The notes under the pieces are model-generated. The model did no database searches, was not told where the DNA came from, and saw nothing but the letters and a program-made list of their open reading frames with translations. Below, piece after piece: positions 1 through 13,863 of a stretch of DNA of 64,000 bases. Both the position numbers and the translations under genes were made by a program. Every line of letters begins with the position of its first letter. Positions within the stretch are counted from its first letter, which is position 1. Origin of the DNA: Allodiplogaster sudhausi (taxonomy: Eukaryota > Nematoda > Chromadorea > Rhabditida > Diplogasteridae); contig CALZFC010000043.1 of the NCBI GenBank assembly GCA_945643635.1, positions 1,432,501 to 1,496,500 of the forward strand. Reading direction: 5' to 3'.

Positions 1-151
1 TAATCCGTTTACCCTATTGCCTTTTCTGTTGTAGCTGTTTCATTCTTAAGGTCAGAATGTTGTTTGGATAAATTCAAATTTCTGCTTTGAAGATGTTTAT
101 TTCTATTTTCTCCTCTAGGTGCGTACGATAAAAAAATTTATTGTGCAAGAC

Positions 152-198
152 ATAAATATTTTACTTCAACGACGTAGTTGTTGAAGTAAAATATTTAT
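152..198. repeat. Perfect 19-bp inverted repeat (hairpin)
   Basis: The left arm (152-170) and right arm (180-198) are exact reverse complements separated by a 9-nt loop. Arms are AT-rich and contain TATTTTACTTCAAC. It could be a small MITE remnant or a structured 3' end of a gene lying left of the window. Confidence 0.8.
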
Positions 199-494
199 TA
201 CGATCATTGCGAATAGTAATCACAGATAGCTTTGCGCAGTAGAGTAAGCTGCTGACAATGAGCACAATGTTATGTTCTTTGAGTAATTTGTAATTGAGGT
301 GGCTCAATAGTTCGCCATAAACATATGTTGTAGCAGGCCGAGCTTCTCATTCATGTCCTTTCCCTTAGCGCCCTATCTGCTTTCTTCTGTGTTCTTATCG
401 TTTCTTTTCCTCTCCTGCCCGACTCTTCATGTTTTTTTTAAAACCATTTTGACTCTTCCATGCCCTCTCTCACCTCATTTTCTCTTCCTCTTTT

Positions 495-575
495 CTTCCC
501 TACTCTCTCTCTCTCTCACGCTCTCTCGTGCTATCGCGCTTTCTCTCTCTCTCTCTCTCACGCTCTCTCGTGCTA

Positions 576-612
<37 letters not shown>
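495..612 (+). repeat. CT microsatellite with internal duplication
   Basis: An imperfect (CT)n tract containing two copies of a CTCTCACGCTCTCTCGTGCT block and then pure CT. It lies in the upstream non-coding region. Confidence 0.85.
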
Positions 613-1838
613 ATTACCCATTCACTTTCCATCCCCCCTTAACCTTCAATACACACTTCTCTCTCTCTTGTCCACCCTGCAAGGTTAGGCTCTTCCTTAT
701 AACTTTACTATAAAATATGTCGTACATTGAAATGGATATGGTTGGATGGTGTCTAGACTGTGATTTAAAGCTGTACGAACAAATTTAAGCTACAAGTTGT
801 TTTCTAATGATCTATGATGCTTTTTTAAGGTGTTTTCCCTTCTGTTTTTTTTATATTATTTAATGATTTATGGTCTTACTAATCGTCTGTCTTGTGTTTT
901 TCACCAGTTGTTTTCAACCTTTATGTTCACGATATAACAGGATATTGGCTTGAAGGGCTTGAGAGTTCCAGGCGGAGAGAGTAGCCTTATAACAATGTGC
1001 AGGGATGTTGGATGCAGAGAAAAAGAGTAGATTGAGGTAGTCAGAGACGCAGAGTGTTTAGCACGCGGAGCGGGCGGGCGAGGAGAGCAAGCGACGATTC
1101 TTCCTTCTTTCCTTCCAATCGGTCCTTTCTCTCTATCGCCATCTCTCTCTTTCCTCTTTCTCTTCTTTTCTACCTCTCTCCTCTCTATCAGTTCAACCTT
1201 TCCTCTCTTCCTTTGCATTGGCTCTTCTGTTTTCTCTCTAAAAGAAAATAAGCCTCTGTTCACTCCACAACACAAACTTTTGTACTAGCTATTAGGAAGT
1301 CACTTTTGGCACTCGCCTTTCTTTTTTTTTTGCTGTGCGGTTGCTGGTTTCAAAATTTAAGGGCTGCTTTTTGTTTAGTTTTAAGGTGTGCAGTTTGTTT
1401 TTCTCTCTACATTGAACACTTCAGTTGTGTTGTTCGCCCTATAGTACGCATACATGTTCGATTACGGAAAATTCGAGGTGCTTTTTACCCTTGATTTTTC
1501 AACGTAAGATGTCTGAACTAGTTTCACCTCTTCAATGACTGAGTAAATGAGTTGTTTGTTAATTGCGTTATGCTATTAATTTATATTCTCGGGGTCTGTT
1601 GCCATTTTTGACCTTTTTTAAACATTGTTTATCATTGGTTTCGTACAACTTAAAGTTCTGAGTGTCGAGGGAATCTTATTCTATTGCTTCTGGCTTTTCT
1701 TCGCTTCGCTTCCAATTCCTTGAAAACTGTCGCTTTTTGATTTGACGTCACTTTGAACTTCCTTTTGAGCAGATCAACTGTGTAAGCAGTTTTGTTGTTA
1801 TTGTTATGGCACTTATAGTGGACGCCTTTCTCTCTCCC

Positions 1839-1839
<1 letters not shown>

Positions 1840-1877
<38 letters not shown>

Positions 1878-1930
1878 GTTTCTCTCTCATTTTCTCTCTC
1901 TCTCTGTTTCTCTCTCTCTCTCTCTCTCTC

Positions 1931-1969
<39 letters not shown>

Positions 1970-2127
1970 CTCTCTCTCTCTCTCTCTCTCTCTGTTTCTC
2001 TCTCTCTATTTCTTCCTATTTCTTTCCCCATCACTTTCTCTCCCCATCACTATCTCTCCCCATCACTTTCTCTCTCCTCTCTTTTTCTTCCCTCTCTTTC
2101 TCTCTCCCCTCTCTCTCCCTCCCTCCC

Positions 2128-2169
<42 letters not shown>

Positions 2170-2175
2170 TCCCTC
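1840..2175 (+). repeat. Long CT/CTTT microsatellite block
   Basis: About 330 bp of almost pure pyrimidine, CT dinucleotides interrupted by TGTTT, and a short run of CCCCATCACTNTCTCT repeats at about 2034-2070. It lies upstream of the AUTS2-like gene. Confidence 0.85.
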
Positions 2176-2969
2176 TCTCTTCTCTTTTGCTTCTCTCTTT
2201 CTACCTCACTTGCCCGCCCCTGTTTTCCCTTTTCTTCTAGTGCCTGACTGTGTCTCCTTCTTGTACATTCTTGCCCTCCTCCAGCGGCTAAATGGTTATA
2301 GTGAAGAAATGGGAAGGAGTGCCACCTTTGTTATCGTATTGTTTGCATTGTAGACGCAGAAGAGGATAGACTAGGATGAAGCTGTGAGAGCCTGAGTGAT
2401 ATGATCTGATACAGCGTGAGCATAGGAAATAAACTGATGAATATATTTTAAAACAAATCGAACCCGAAGTTCTCGTTTAAAAGTGCGAAGTAATAAATTG
2501 TCGATAATATTAGCTGGTTTAGCAATGTCTATTGCTCCTAATAAGCTGGACATCTTGCTTTGTTGTCTATATGCGTAATCTCTCTTCCTCGTACAATACT
2601 GTCGTGGGAATCAATGTACTTTCATCTGTTCTGTTGTTTTAATGCTCCTTTGCAACATTAATTCTTCATTATTCCTTCGAATGCAATTGTTCTAGTGGCG
2701 TGTTCCAGTCGTTATCTGTTGAACGTGTATCCCCATAAGCCGTGGAAAGCTTACTAATGCGATGTTAAATCGGTATCATATCGGTGGAAGCCTATTCCCT
2801 TTGCTTAAGTATCAACTTGAGCTAATTAGTTTCTCTTTGCAGATGTCTTCACCCCTACGAGTTGTTGTTTGAGCAGTTGTAGTGTGAGGAGGGGAGCGAG
2901 GGTGGTCTGTCCACTCCTGTCTCTCCTGTCTCTCTGCATCTCTCATCTCTATCCTCTTCGGTTTTCACA

Positions 2970-5900
2970 ATGAACAGCGCGGGCCCCTCTTCTTCTGGCA
3001 ACCCACCTCCCTCTGCCGCTGCTCTGCTCTCGCAGTTCGCCGCAGCAGCCGCGTCCCCTTCCGCTCCCCAAACGGCAGGCCCTGGCCCCAGCAACGCGGC
3101 TGCGGAGTCCCTCGCCTCGCTTGGTCTCTCGCCTGCTCTGCTGGCCGGTCTCCAGGGAATCGGCGGAAATTCATTTCGTCTTCCCTTCAACAACTTTCTT
3201 GGTCCTTTCGCGCAGCAACTTCTTCAAGGTATGCTTTGTTTGTTTATCTGTATTTTCCGTCGGAGTTGTCAAATGTTTTTTTTTTGGTCGGATTAGGAGA
3301 TTATTGGGGAGATTATGTAAGACAGGAAGTAAAACAATAAGAGTATCGTTGAAAAGGGAGATCAGGAGGAGAGGCTTTCTACTATTCTAGATGAGGGGGC
3401 GTGTTTTTGTAATGGAACCGGGCTCCACCTGAACTCTTATCAGCCTCGCCACCACTCCAAATCCTTTTTTCTCGCTGTTCCTTTAGCGGTATCCTACTTG
3501 CACAGGATTCTCGTAATGTTCCCACCATAAACATGGACACCCCTGATCTAGAACAGAGTCTCTGTCTTTCTTCCTCTATCATGAGATGTTTTCTTGCAGG
3601 CTCTCCGGGACCATCTGCCGGTGCTCCCAAAATGCCGCCGCAGAATGAGAGCGGAATGGTGGTCGGAGCTGGAAGTGTCCCGATGGCCGGAGCGAGTGCT
3701 GGCCGGGCCCCTCTCGGGCCGAGCAGCCACCATCCTCTCATGGGCGGTGCTCACCATCCCTCAGCCTCCTCCACTCTCGAGCAGTTGCGGAATGCGGTGG
3801 AGAACATGAAGGCGGCGAATCAGATGGCCTTCCCCGCCTCTTCTTCCCTTCAACAACAACCTCACCACCCTTCCCTCTCTGCCTCTCTTCTTCACAACGG
3901 AGATGTTGCCAAGGTTCTCTTTTACCCTATTTCTCCTTTGTATGTATCAGTTCTGTTACTTGCTTTCTTTTCAATGTCCCAATAACTGCTGCGCTCTCAC
4001 GTCTAGTCTGTTCTGCTTTCCTTTCTTGGTGTTCTCCACATCGATTCTCCCGCTCTCTTCTTCACTTTCACTTCTTTCTACTTCATGTGTTCCATCTCTC
4101 CTCCCTCCTTCCCCCCTCCCTATTTATCTCTGGCCGGCTCTCGTTCTTCTATTTGCTCTCTCCGTCTAACAGCTGCTCTTCGCTTACATTTGTAGATTCG
4201 GTTGATGGAAAAATGCGGAGTGTGGTTTACGAAAGTACTTGTCCATTAATTAAGTGTTGAACATTATACACATTGTTCTTGTTTTATGAAAAAGTGAATT
4301 GAAGATGAAGTTAAAGTTAGCAAAGAATGGTTTGAGTTGTTGTCGGCTGCGTCGGTGTCGTCCTCTTCAGTGCCGGGAGGGCTGGGAGGGCTGGCCCTCC
4401 AACTCCAGCCCCATATCGCTGCCAGCCTCGCTTCTCTTCATGCTTCTTCCTCTGCTTGGTCTTCCCTGTCTTCCTCAGCACATCTTCCTTCTCCTGAGCA
4501 ACCTCCCCCAAGCTCGTCTCTTCCTGTTGCTCCGTCACAAAAGTTCCCTTCACATCCTCAGCTGCCTTTCCCTCATTCCGCGCAAGGTTGGCTGCATTTC
4601 TCTATTTTCAAGTAGTTTGCCCTGCCCTTTCATCCATATAATAAATGCTTAAGGTTCTCTGATGAGCAGCGCGTGCTCATCAGGATCTTCATCTCTTCCT
4701 TCTGCTAAATCACCAGCCAACACGACCAATAATTGTAATTCGTTCTAAAATATGATTTTTTTAAAGGTCGAATAGCACTACTTCCGGCACTATTGGATGA
4801 GTTTGTGCCCTGTATTCCTTCCAGTAATAATGCCGGTCTCCTCGCCTGCTGCCTATCACCCGTTCCACTCATCCCTTCTTTGTCTTCCTGGTTCTTCAAC
4901 GGCCCCTCCAGCCCATCCTCTTCTGAAGGACGACGCTTGCTTCAAAACGCCCCTTCCGATCAGGTAGCGGCTGCTTTCTTGCTGTGAGTGAATGATAAAC
5001 GAGTGATTGCAGGAAGAACCGCCGCCGTGCAGGGGGAGCTGCAGTCGGGGCAGTGCAGCCTTCTCAGAATGGAAGTGTGATGGGAATGGCCGAGCCGTCC
5101 TCTTCTCCCTCCCCCATCCTCTCCCTTCCCCTCCCTCGCATTCCCGTTCCTCCCTCTCGACCTCCTCTGCCGCCTCGACGGAGAATGCTTCGAATCCGTT
5201 CTCTCCTTGTTCCTGGAGAGCCCATCCTCCCGAAGGTGCTTCCTTTTCATCTATACTTGTACTTTATTTACACCCACCTTAGTGAAAGGTGTGGAGTAAT
5301 GAATAAGACAAGGTAAAATTAGCAAATAGGGATATCATTTTTTTTCTTTTGTTTATGGTAAGATGCATTGATTGCCTGGTTGAGAAAACGTAGTTATAAT
5401 TGATTGTTAAGTTGGCCTCTCACAAGCACGACATCTCCTGTGACGAGAAGGACGCGTGGCTCAAGCCTTTGCGTCTTCCTGCCTTTGCCACTACCATCCG
5501 ATCTTCTCTTCTCATCCCTCCGCCTCCTACAAAGGTTCGAATAGCTATTATGATGGTTTTTTTTACTAATTATTTTTTTTATGAATGTTTACTGTATTTT
5601 ATAATCTTGAAGCTATTTTAATATATACATTTGATTTTTAATTCTTGCATACATCATAACGAATGCGAGGTTCCAGGCGGAAATCCGACAGGGCCAAGCG
5701 AAGCGCGGCGGTGCTCTACAACGCGCTGCTGCGAAGGCAATGGCAGTGAGAGGGAAGCCACGCGGCAAGAAGATCTCCAGCGAAGCGGCCACTGCTGCCC
5801 TCTCCAAGGGGGCCTCCACTCCTGGCAGGAAACGCAAGAATGGACTAGTCGCCAGTCATGTCAGCTTTCCTTTAACTTCTTCGTTTTTCAACTGTATATC

Positions 5901-8900
5901 ATTAATTCACTTTGTACTGGTGTGTTTATTTTAACGCTATATTTTTGTGGTTTTTCTTATTTTCTTGACTGTGATTAGTGATGTTTGCAGGTTGCTCTAG
6001 AGTTGAACGAAGGCGGTGTTCCACTTGCTCCAAAAAAGGGTCGAAAAAGGAAAAATGTTTGTTCATTTTTTTTACTTCTCTGAAACACCTTAGCATTTTA
6101 TATAGCTGGTTTTTTTTGCAGTTTTGCTTTACTGTTTTTTTTTCAAGGAGGCTAAGATGACGAAGCCGACTGTCAAAAGTATCAAAGTAAAGACGGAAGA
6201 AGAGATAAATTTGGTCACTGACGAATACATGGTTTCTTTTCTCTTTCTTATTATTAGTAGAAAGTTAATGTTTAAGCAAATTCTGCTAATTTGTAAAAAA
6301 TTTCTCATTCAATTCTGTTTTTAGGAACTAAGAATTCCGTTTGTGTCGAATGGAGAAATGAAGGTGAAAATGGAGTTGGACGGAAGTAAGGAAGTCAGCC
6401 AGACAAATCTTCATTCTCACGACGCGTCTTTGTCTGAGAAAACTGGCAATTCTAACAAGAAGCTTTCTGGGCACAAAGCGGTGAAGGGAAAGAAGAATAA
6501 AATAACTACTTCCAAGGTACACTCTTTATTCCTAATTCCAGGCCTGAGAGAGAGAGATTGAAAGAGAGAGATGGAGAGAGAGAGAGAGAGAGATGGAGAC
6601 GAGACGTGTGTAGGTGAAGAAGTTTCGACTGAGTGGTCGTCTACGAGTAGTGATGAGACGAGCAGGGAGGAAGATTGTGCTGGTGCGGCGGCTGCCATTG
6701 ACTCGCTTGCAGCTGTCGCACGTGCTATCGACTCCATTCCTCAGAGAAGTCCGCTCTTCTCTACTCTGGCCTTTTTTAGTCTTTTATTTCGTATTACTTT
6801 AGTTTATCTGTAGATAATAATTTATTATGCATATCAATCCCGAAATTAAAGCGATGATAGCAAATAAAAAGGGCTAATTTATTTTGTCCTCAGGTCATCG
6901 TGGACGAGTTCAGCCTTCTTACCTTCCGAAATATCATAGATGAGAAGGTTCGGTGACATTTCATCATATTTTTTCTCCTTGTAAACCTTGGTTTAAGATT
7001 GAATTGCCTTTGCTTAGGTTATGGAGAGGCACGTTCTGCTCAACCGCCTCAGGCAAGCCAATGCTCGCAGGAGAGTGCTGCGTTTCATTGGACAGAGACT
7101 GGCGAGGATTCGACAGAAAGTCAGACTACGCAAGGTTGGTCAAGTTCCTCGTTCTGGCTTCAGTATATATCCTCTTCCAATCTCTCTCTCTCTCTCTCTC
7201 TCTCTCGCTCTCTCGCTCTCCTCTCTCTCTCCCTTTCTCTGTCTCTTTCCCTCTATCTCACTCACTCTCTTTCTCTCCACTTGTCTATTCCCTCGAAAGA
7301 ATTTTTCCTTATCTCATGATAGTCGTGGCTGTCATCATTCTCTTCCTCTTCTCATCTGCCTCTGCTAATGAAATGAGGGAGGGACACAATTCCTTCTCTC
7401 TCTTTTCTCGCGCCTTAATCTTTGACACTCGTGCACCATTTGTTTCCACACTTTCAATACTCTATCGCTTTTCTTTATTTCCTGGCTATTTGTGGTTCTT
7501 TCTTTCTGTGTCTCTTTGTCCACTCTCTTGCTCTCTCTGTTTCTCTCTCACTCTCTCTCTCCCTCACTCTCTCTCTCTCTGTCGCTCTCTCTCTTTCTCT
7601 CCCGTCTATCTCTTACTCTCTCCCTCTCAGCTTCGCTCCCCAATAGGTCCCATTTTGACGCTGTCTCCACACATTTCATCAGTCCCGATATTGTATTTCG
7701 TTGTGAGCAAATATACGTTTGCGGTCAATTTTCATTCTGAAAGTTTCATTTCCGTCAATGTTTTCGATATCCAACTTTTGATTTGGCCGTGTCTACTTGC
7801 CTAGTTTATGCCCTTAGCAGTAAAAAAAGTTTACGCTTTGACAAATAGCTTCAAATTTAACGTGGTTGCATTTGAAAATGTGATTCAAAATCAGTGTTTA
7901 AATTGGTCTCAATTTTGCCAGGGACCCTCCCGAAAAATAGGCACGGAAAAATGGGGACCTTCCCGAAACTTATGTAACAACATTCGTAAACGCCCTATTT
8001 TCGGTATATTTTAAAGCGAAAGAGGCTGTACCCTTCCGATTATTGTTGGTGGAACTCTGCTTCTCTAAAGCTTTACAGGTATTAACAGGAATCCAAATTT
8101 GCTGCATTGTGGTGGGAAAAATTATTTTTCTATTGTATTCTATTAAATGGGAGGGAAATATGATGTCAAATCTCTAAAGAGTGGCATTTAGAATAACATG
8201 TTAGGCATTTGGGTTCTCTTTTGACTTCAGTTATTAACTTAACGTAACTGAAGAAGCAGACGCGAAGGCAATTGTCAATAATTATCAGTCGGGAGCCATC
8301 TCATGAACTGTCCACGAAGTGTGGAGCAGCGCTCTATTTTCTTACACTTCCTTCTTTTTTTATTTCGTGATCGCTTGTTAATTTGTTTCTTCCGCTTTCC
8401 GTTTATGCCTCACTCACTAACACAGATTTACGAAGTACTATGGAGATGATATTCAGAGAGGAAGAGAGAGAGAGAGAGCGAGAGAGAGAGAGAGAGAGAG
8501 AGAAAGGGATTATACCAAGAGCAATTCATCTCATATTAGATTGCCGGTTTGCATGCATTCAAATAAGTTCTCGATGGACGGTAGACCTATTATTATTTTC
8601 TGCAAGCTGCTGCGCAATAAATGTAATGTCGAGTTTTCTTCCCAGAGCAGAAACACTTTGTTACATTCGTTTGAAATTGTTGTGAGAATCTGTACGGCTA
8701 TTTACGCAAAATCCATAAAAGCTTGAGAGAAATCCATGGAGTGTTTTGCTGTTCCTTCGATTTGTCTACTCTGTCGTTTCTTCCTCTTTTTTCTTTCCCT
8801 CTTTCTTATACTTGACCTTTTCCCTTTCTCGTATGCTTTCACACTCTAACCTTCCGTCTTATCACACTCTCTATGATAAGTTCTACCCGCAGCTTCGCTT

Positions 8901-10304
8901 CATTCTTGTGCTTTGCTAATTCTAAAAGTGTTTGAAAAGAAAGCTACTGTCATTTTCTCTTTGTTGTTGTGACTGTCCTGTATGACTATGTTATGAATCC
9001 ATATCTTTCAATTCTACCATGAATATGAATAGCTTACTGTATCCTTCTTTAGCTTATGCTAAGTACTTTTATATTTAACATACAGATCCACTAATTTATA
9101 TTTTGTGCTTTTTACTGCAGAGATCTCATCATTAATGCTTGCAAGATATTTGTTTTGTGTCAATTCGTGATATGCCATGGAATTCCAGACTAGGTGATCA
9201 TTGATATCGTTCACTGAACTGCTGAACCTGACAGAAAGATTTTCCGTCAGAATAGAACCGACCATGTTGATTTGAAGTGACGGGAACTGCGCTGTGTTGC
9301 TGCATTTTCTCCTCTTTCTCTTACTTTTCCCCCTTTTTATTTCTTTGCGTCTTCTGTACAGTGCATCCGCATCTCGTAATCTTTTCCCTCTCTCTCTGTC
9401 TCTCTGCATCTCTGTCTCTCTCTCCCTCTGTTTCTGAACAAAGTGCCTCCTGTACATTCTCTCCGTTTGATTCACCGCTTCACTCACCATTTCCTTCGCT
9501 GGGTTTTCGCCGCTCCTGGACTACGAAAAGTTATCAGATAATATTTATATCAAATGTCCATTCTGCATTTAAGTTGCGAATATCTTCGACTAATTTTTCA
9601 GTGTACATACTGAACTCGTGATATAATTTAGAAGATGCTTAATGAGGTCGGGCCCTTCTACGGTTATAAACTTTTCTTGGCACTCTGAACTCTTTGCTTT
9701 GTAGTCTGCATAAAGGTAAATGGTGATAAGGTGATCACTAGTTATATTGCTAGTGCTGTCTTCCCTCCTCTTCAATGCATTTCTTAATCTTTTCTTGTCA
9801 TACTCCTTATCACGTCATTCTCATTTTCCGATTATCCTAGCCTTTCCCGTATCATTCAATACTACTTCGTTTCCGAATCGCATTCCCTTTTCCGCATTAC
9901 ATGACCACTGCTTCCGTTATGGAGACTTAAAGGACTGACAAATCCTATTCTATCCTTTTCGGAACTATATGTTTGATGATATTATTTTAGTTTCTTCAAC
10001 TGTTTAAAGGAGGGATTAGTTTCATCGCTCATTTATAACATTCCTGTTGCTCATTTCTTACAAATGTGAAACAGCTTTTTTGTCATCAATTGGGACAATC
10101 TGTAACAGATAGGCGATAAATACTTCCCTTGCCTGTTAACCAGAATTTATATTGAATGCCTTCACTATCTCACTCTTCTCTGCCTCTCTCGTTTGTTTTC
10201 CTCTATCGGTCGTGTCATTGTTTGTCTCTGGCATTGAGTGTGTCTCACTCCAATGCAACCGGGTTCTCCTCCACCCTCTCTTCTATTCTTCTGTCAATTC
10301 TACG

Positions 10305-10350
<46 letters not shown>

Positions 10351-11253
10351 ATCTATTTCTGTGAGCACAGGAAAGAGAATTGCGGCGTGGTCACAGTGTA
10401 ATTCACATCAGCAGGGAACCAGAGCAAAAGTGAAAGCAGAGCGAGCCAAGAGGTGAAGTGAGGCGTAAATCGATAAGAGATGGCATGGAACGGTTGAGGA
10501 GAAAGAGAAAACGAGCGAGGAGGAATTCGAAAAACGCGAGCGAAAGAAACGAGAGTACAAGGGGGAGAAAGAGGAGAGGGAGAGAGAGAGAGGAAAGAGC
10601 TAGAGGGGAGAAAGAGTGGAGAGAGCTAGAGGAGAGAGCAATGCGGGAAGTGGACAAGAATAGCGACCACTCAACTGCTATTGCTGCCGCTACCCCTCCC
10701 TGGCATGACCCTCAGCCCATTATTTCCAGTTCCTCTCTCTCTCTCTTCTCTCTTCCTTTTCTGTCTCTTTTCTGTGTAGCTTCTTGGTGGTCTCTGTATT
10801 TCTCTTTTTCTCTGTCTTTATTTTCTCTTGCTAGATTATCTAAAGTTAGAAAAGTCATCGATGCGATACTAATAAGAAGCACGATTATGATATACTTTAA
10901 TCCTAATCGGCAGATATTATGCTGGCTGTACAACTTGGCAACATGAGTGCTTCCTCAATCCCCAGCTTCCTTTGCCCCTCCTTCGTTGGTCAGTGGCCGT
11001 GGACCGCGGCTGTCTTCCGTTCAGCGTTGCTTAGCTCTCACCGATGCACATTTCCGCTTTCCCTCTCACTTCCTCTCTCTGTCTCTCCTTCAATCGTTCT
11101 CTCCTTCTATCTCTCTCTCTCTCTTTCTTTCTCTCTCTCGCTCTCTCTCTCCCGCATCAGCATTTTCTTACGCTCTCTCGCCAATGTCATTAGCGGGAAG
11201 GGCTTCTCGGGGGCGCCTAGTCGTGCCCACACAACATTGGACGAATACGAAGT

Positions 11254-11290
<37 letters not shown>

Positions 11291-11728
11291 AGAGGGAGAG
11301 AAAGAGAGATGGAGAGAGGTGAGAGAGTGAAAGAGATGGAGAGAGAGAGTGAAAGAGATGGAGAGAGAGTGAAAAGGGAGAGTGAAGGAGGGATGCAGAG
11401 CAGCGAAGCTTTCAGCTTTCATGCCATGGAATTAAATTAGAGCGAGGCAGGAAGGGGAGATTAGCAGCCGACGAGAGCGGAGCTTCACTCGTCACCTATT
11501 TTCTGTTGAGCTGCTGACCTCTACTCTTGGCTTCTTCTCTCGTTCTGTCTATTTCTCTTACTTTCTATTTATCTTTTCTCTTTCTTGCCTCTCTCTCACT
11601 CTCCTGTTTTGCCGTGATCTCTGCTCTTCTCTGCTTACACGCCTTAAATAAACGCTCGTGCACCCTGGCAGCGGTGTCTCAACTTTGTCCCTTCTTTTCG
11701 TAACTTTCGTCCACTCTCCGCTTGCGGT

Positions 11729-11801
<73 letters not shown>

Positions 11802-13812
11802 CATTTCTTGTCCCTCTTTCGCTTGCTATCTCTCACTCCCACCTTACTGCGATATATATTTTTTTTCGGCATTTAATTTATTGCAATGTATAATTTCCAT
11901 TCCTGACCTTCTTCATATCTGAAAAGGTTTTGAAAATTCGATCCGTGGAGAAAAAATGAAGAATAAGACTAGATTGACGTGATGATCACATTCTTTTACG
12001 TATTTCTTTTAGTGACTGACCATATGAAACCAGACAATAAGAGGAAACGTAGCCATTCAACATCCCTCATCACAGTTGCAGCCAGGGATGATCAAAGCGG
12101 CCCGGCCCGTTGCTAATTTGGCGGGCCCGGGCCCGGCCCGGGCCGAGATTTTGAAGGCAGGGCCCGGCCCGGCCCGGCCCGCTTACCCCCAGGGCCCGGC
12201 CCGGCCCGGCCCGCGGGACAGCGGGCCGGGCCCGGGCCGGCCCGGGCCTGGTTTTGATCATCCCTGGTTGCAGCCCCTTTACTCTCTCACTTCCTCTCCC
12301 CTCTCTCTATTTTTCTCTTTCACTTTCTCTCTTTCTTTCTCTCTCTCCCTCTTTCTGTCTCGGGCTGTGTAGCAGTGTTCATTGCTGATAGCATAGCCGT
12401 GTTTCAATTCTCTCGTGACATTACACCCATCTTCTGCTCTGCTGTGAAGTGTATGGTGTTGCTGTAGTGTACTGGCGTCATTCTCTCTCTCTCTCTCTCT
12501 CTCTATCTCTGTCTCTTTCTCTTTCTCTCTATCTATCTCTTACCTCTTTCTTCTCTGTGCAATTTCTTCTAGAGCCTGATGTCTAATCTTTTCTCTTCTC
12601 ATGTTCGCCCTTCATCTCTCGTTTGCCGTGTCAAAGTCGACCGATTCTGCACCACTGCTGGTCGAATATAGAAACTGTCTAAGCAGCTGTTGCTTTCTCT
12701 ACGTCTCTCGCTTACTTGTGTTCTCTCCTTCCTCTCTATCCTCTTTGCTTATCTCTAATGATTCTCTTACGATCGTGTTGTGGTGTCTCATGGTATTCTT
12801 ATCTTTTGATAAGCCGAGAGTTCCTCATTTATTTTCTTACCAGAATGATTGCTTCACATTTAGCTCTTTACTTTTATCTTAATTAATGCTTTGCTTAATT
12901 TTTATTATTGGATATGTAAAATAGAGAGGTGGACTGTGATTGCAGAAGGAGAAAGCGTGCCGGCAGCGAGAGACCGCGCGGCGGAAGCGGAAAGAGAAGC
13001 GAGAACGGGAACGGAAGACGCGGCAAGAGCGGAAGGCTGCAGTCAAGAAAGCCATACAAGAGAAGAAGGCGGCTTGCGAGAGGGTCCCCAAGGCACTCAA
13101 ACGACAGTGGGCTGAGCTGGTCATTCACTTTCAAGAATTACTTTCTTGTCGATGGATGATGCATAATGGGAAGCAATATGTCTGTAGAAAAAAAATTATA
13201 TTCAAGGTTCCGATTTGATCTTTAAACATTTGTCGAATGATTTGTTAGTTGTCATCAATCTCGCGGCTATTTGATTACAGAAAGAAGAAGCGGAAAAGAG
13301 AAGAGTGAAGAAGCGAGAACGAAGAGAGGATCACGCGACGAAGAAGGAAGAGAAAGCAGCGAGGAAGGCCGAGGCTACGAGGAGAAGAAGAGCGAGACGC
13401 CTCAGGGATCTCAGGCTCTTCTCTGTTAAGGATAAAAAGGCTAGTCCGGCAATCCCAACATCCTCATTGATTAGCATCGAGTTTTAAATTTGACTCAGAG
13501 TCTTCTCAATTCATACTTGTGTTTGTCTAGGCCTAAGTAAAGTGGTAGCTGTTAGGCTTAAAAACGAATTTAGCAGAAAACCTTTTCTCTCCTCTACTTT
13601 GACTTGTGTATTTCGTGTTGATGCCAGCATGGAAGCAGAGCCGTAGCCTGGCCGTCTCTCTCTTCATCCTTACACTCGACTCTCCCTTCTCCCGGTGCTA
13701 ACTCCACTGTCTCATTTGTCTCTTACGCTTCCACGTGGTCCCCTTTTACTCTTTCCATTTCCGAGTGCCTGCTGACCTCTGAGTACCTTGAGGCTTCATC
13801 TTCCCCACCCTC

Positions 13813-13863
<51 letters not shown>

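Larger units (their letters stand above)
1..2969. other. Upstream region without a recognisable coding gene
   Basis: I see no conserved protein in this stretch. It holds long CT tracts near 495-612 and 1840-2175, a strong hairpin at 152-198 and AT-rich unique DNA. An acceptor-like CAG at about 2840-2842, after a pyrimidine run, could begin a 5' untranslated exon that leads into the start codon at 2970. Reading frames here are mainly translations of the CT repeats (Ser/Leu polymers) and are not genes. Confidence 0.5.

Noticed and set aside
1806..2240. Long open frame of Ser/Leu/Phe residues
   Set aside because: It is a translation of a CT microsatellite. Many similar frames (for example 353-688, 6953-7804, 41620-42210 minus) are open in several frames at once and have no protein-like composition.
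6614..6748. Alternative acidic frame (EEVSTEWSSTSSDETSREED) in exon 12 of the AUTS2-like gene
   Set aside because: The previous exon ends in phase 0, which selects the basic frame VKKFRLSGRLRVV; the acidic frame would need a phase-1 donor not found upstream.
12070..12372. Open frames rich in Gly-Pro-Ala-Arg on both strands
   Set aside because: They come from the GGCCCG arrays of the MITE; the same peptide appears in the other hAT element (57029-57238 minus).
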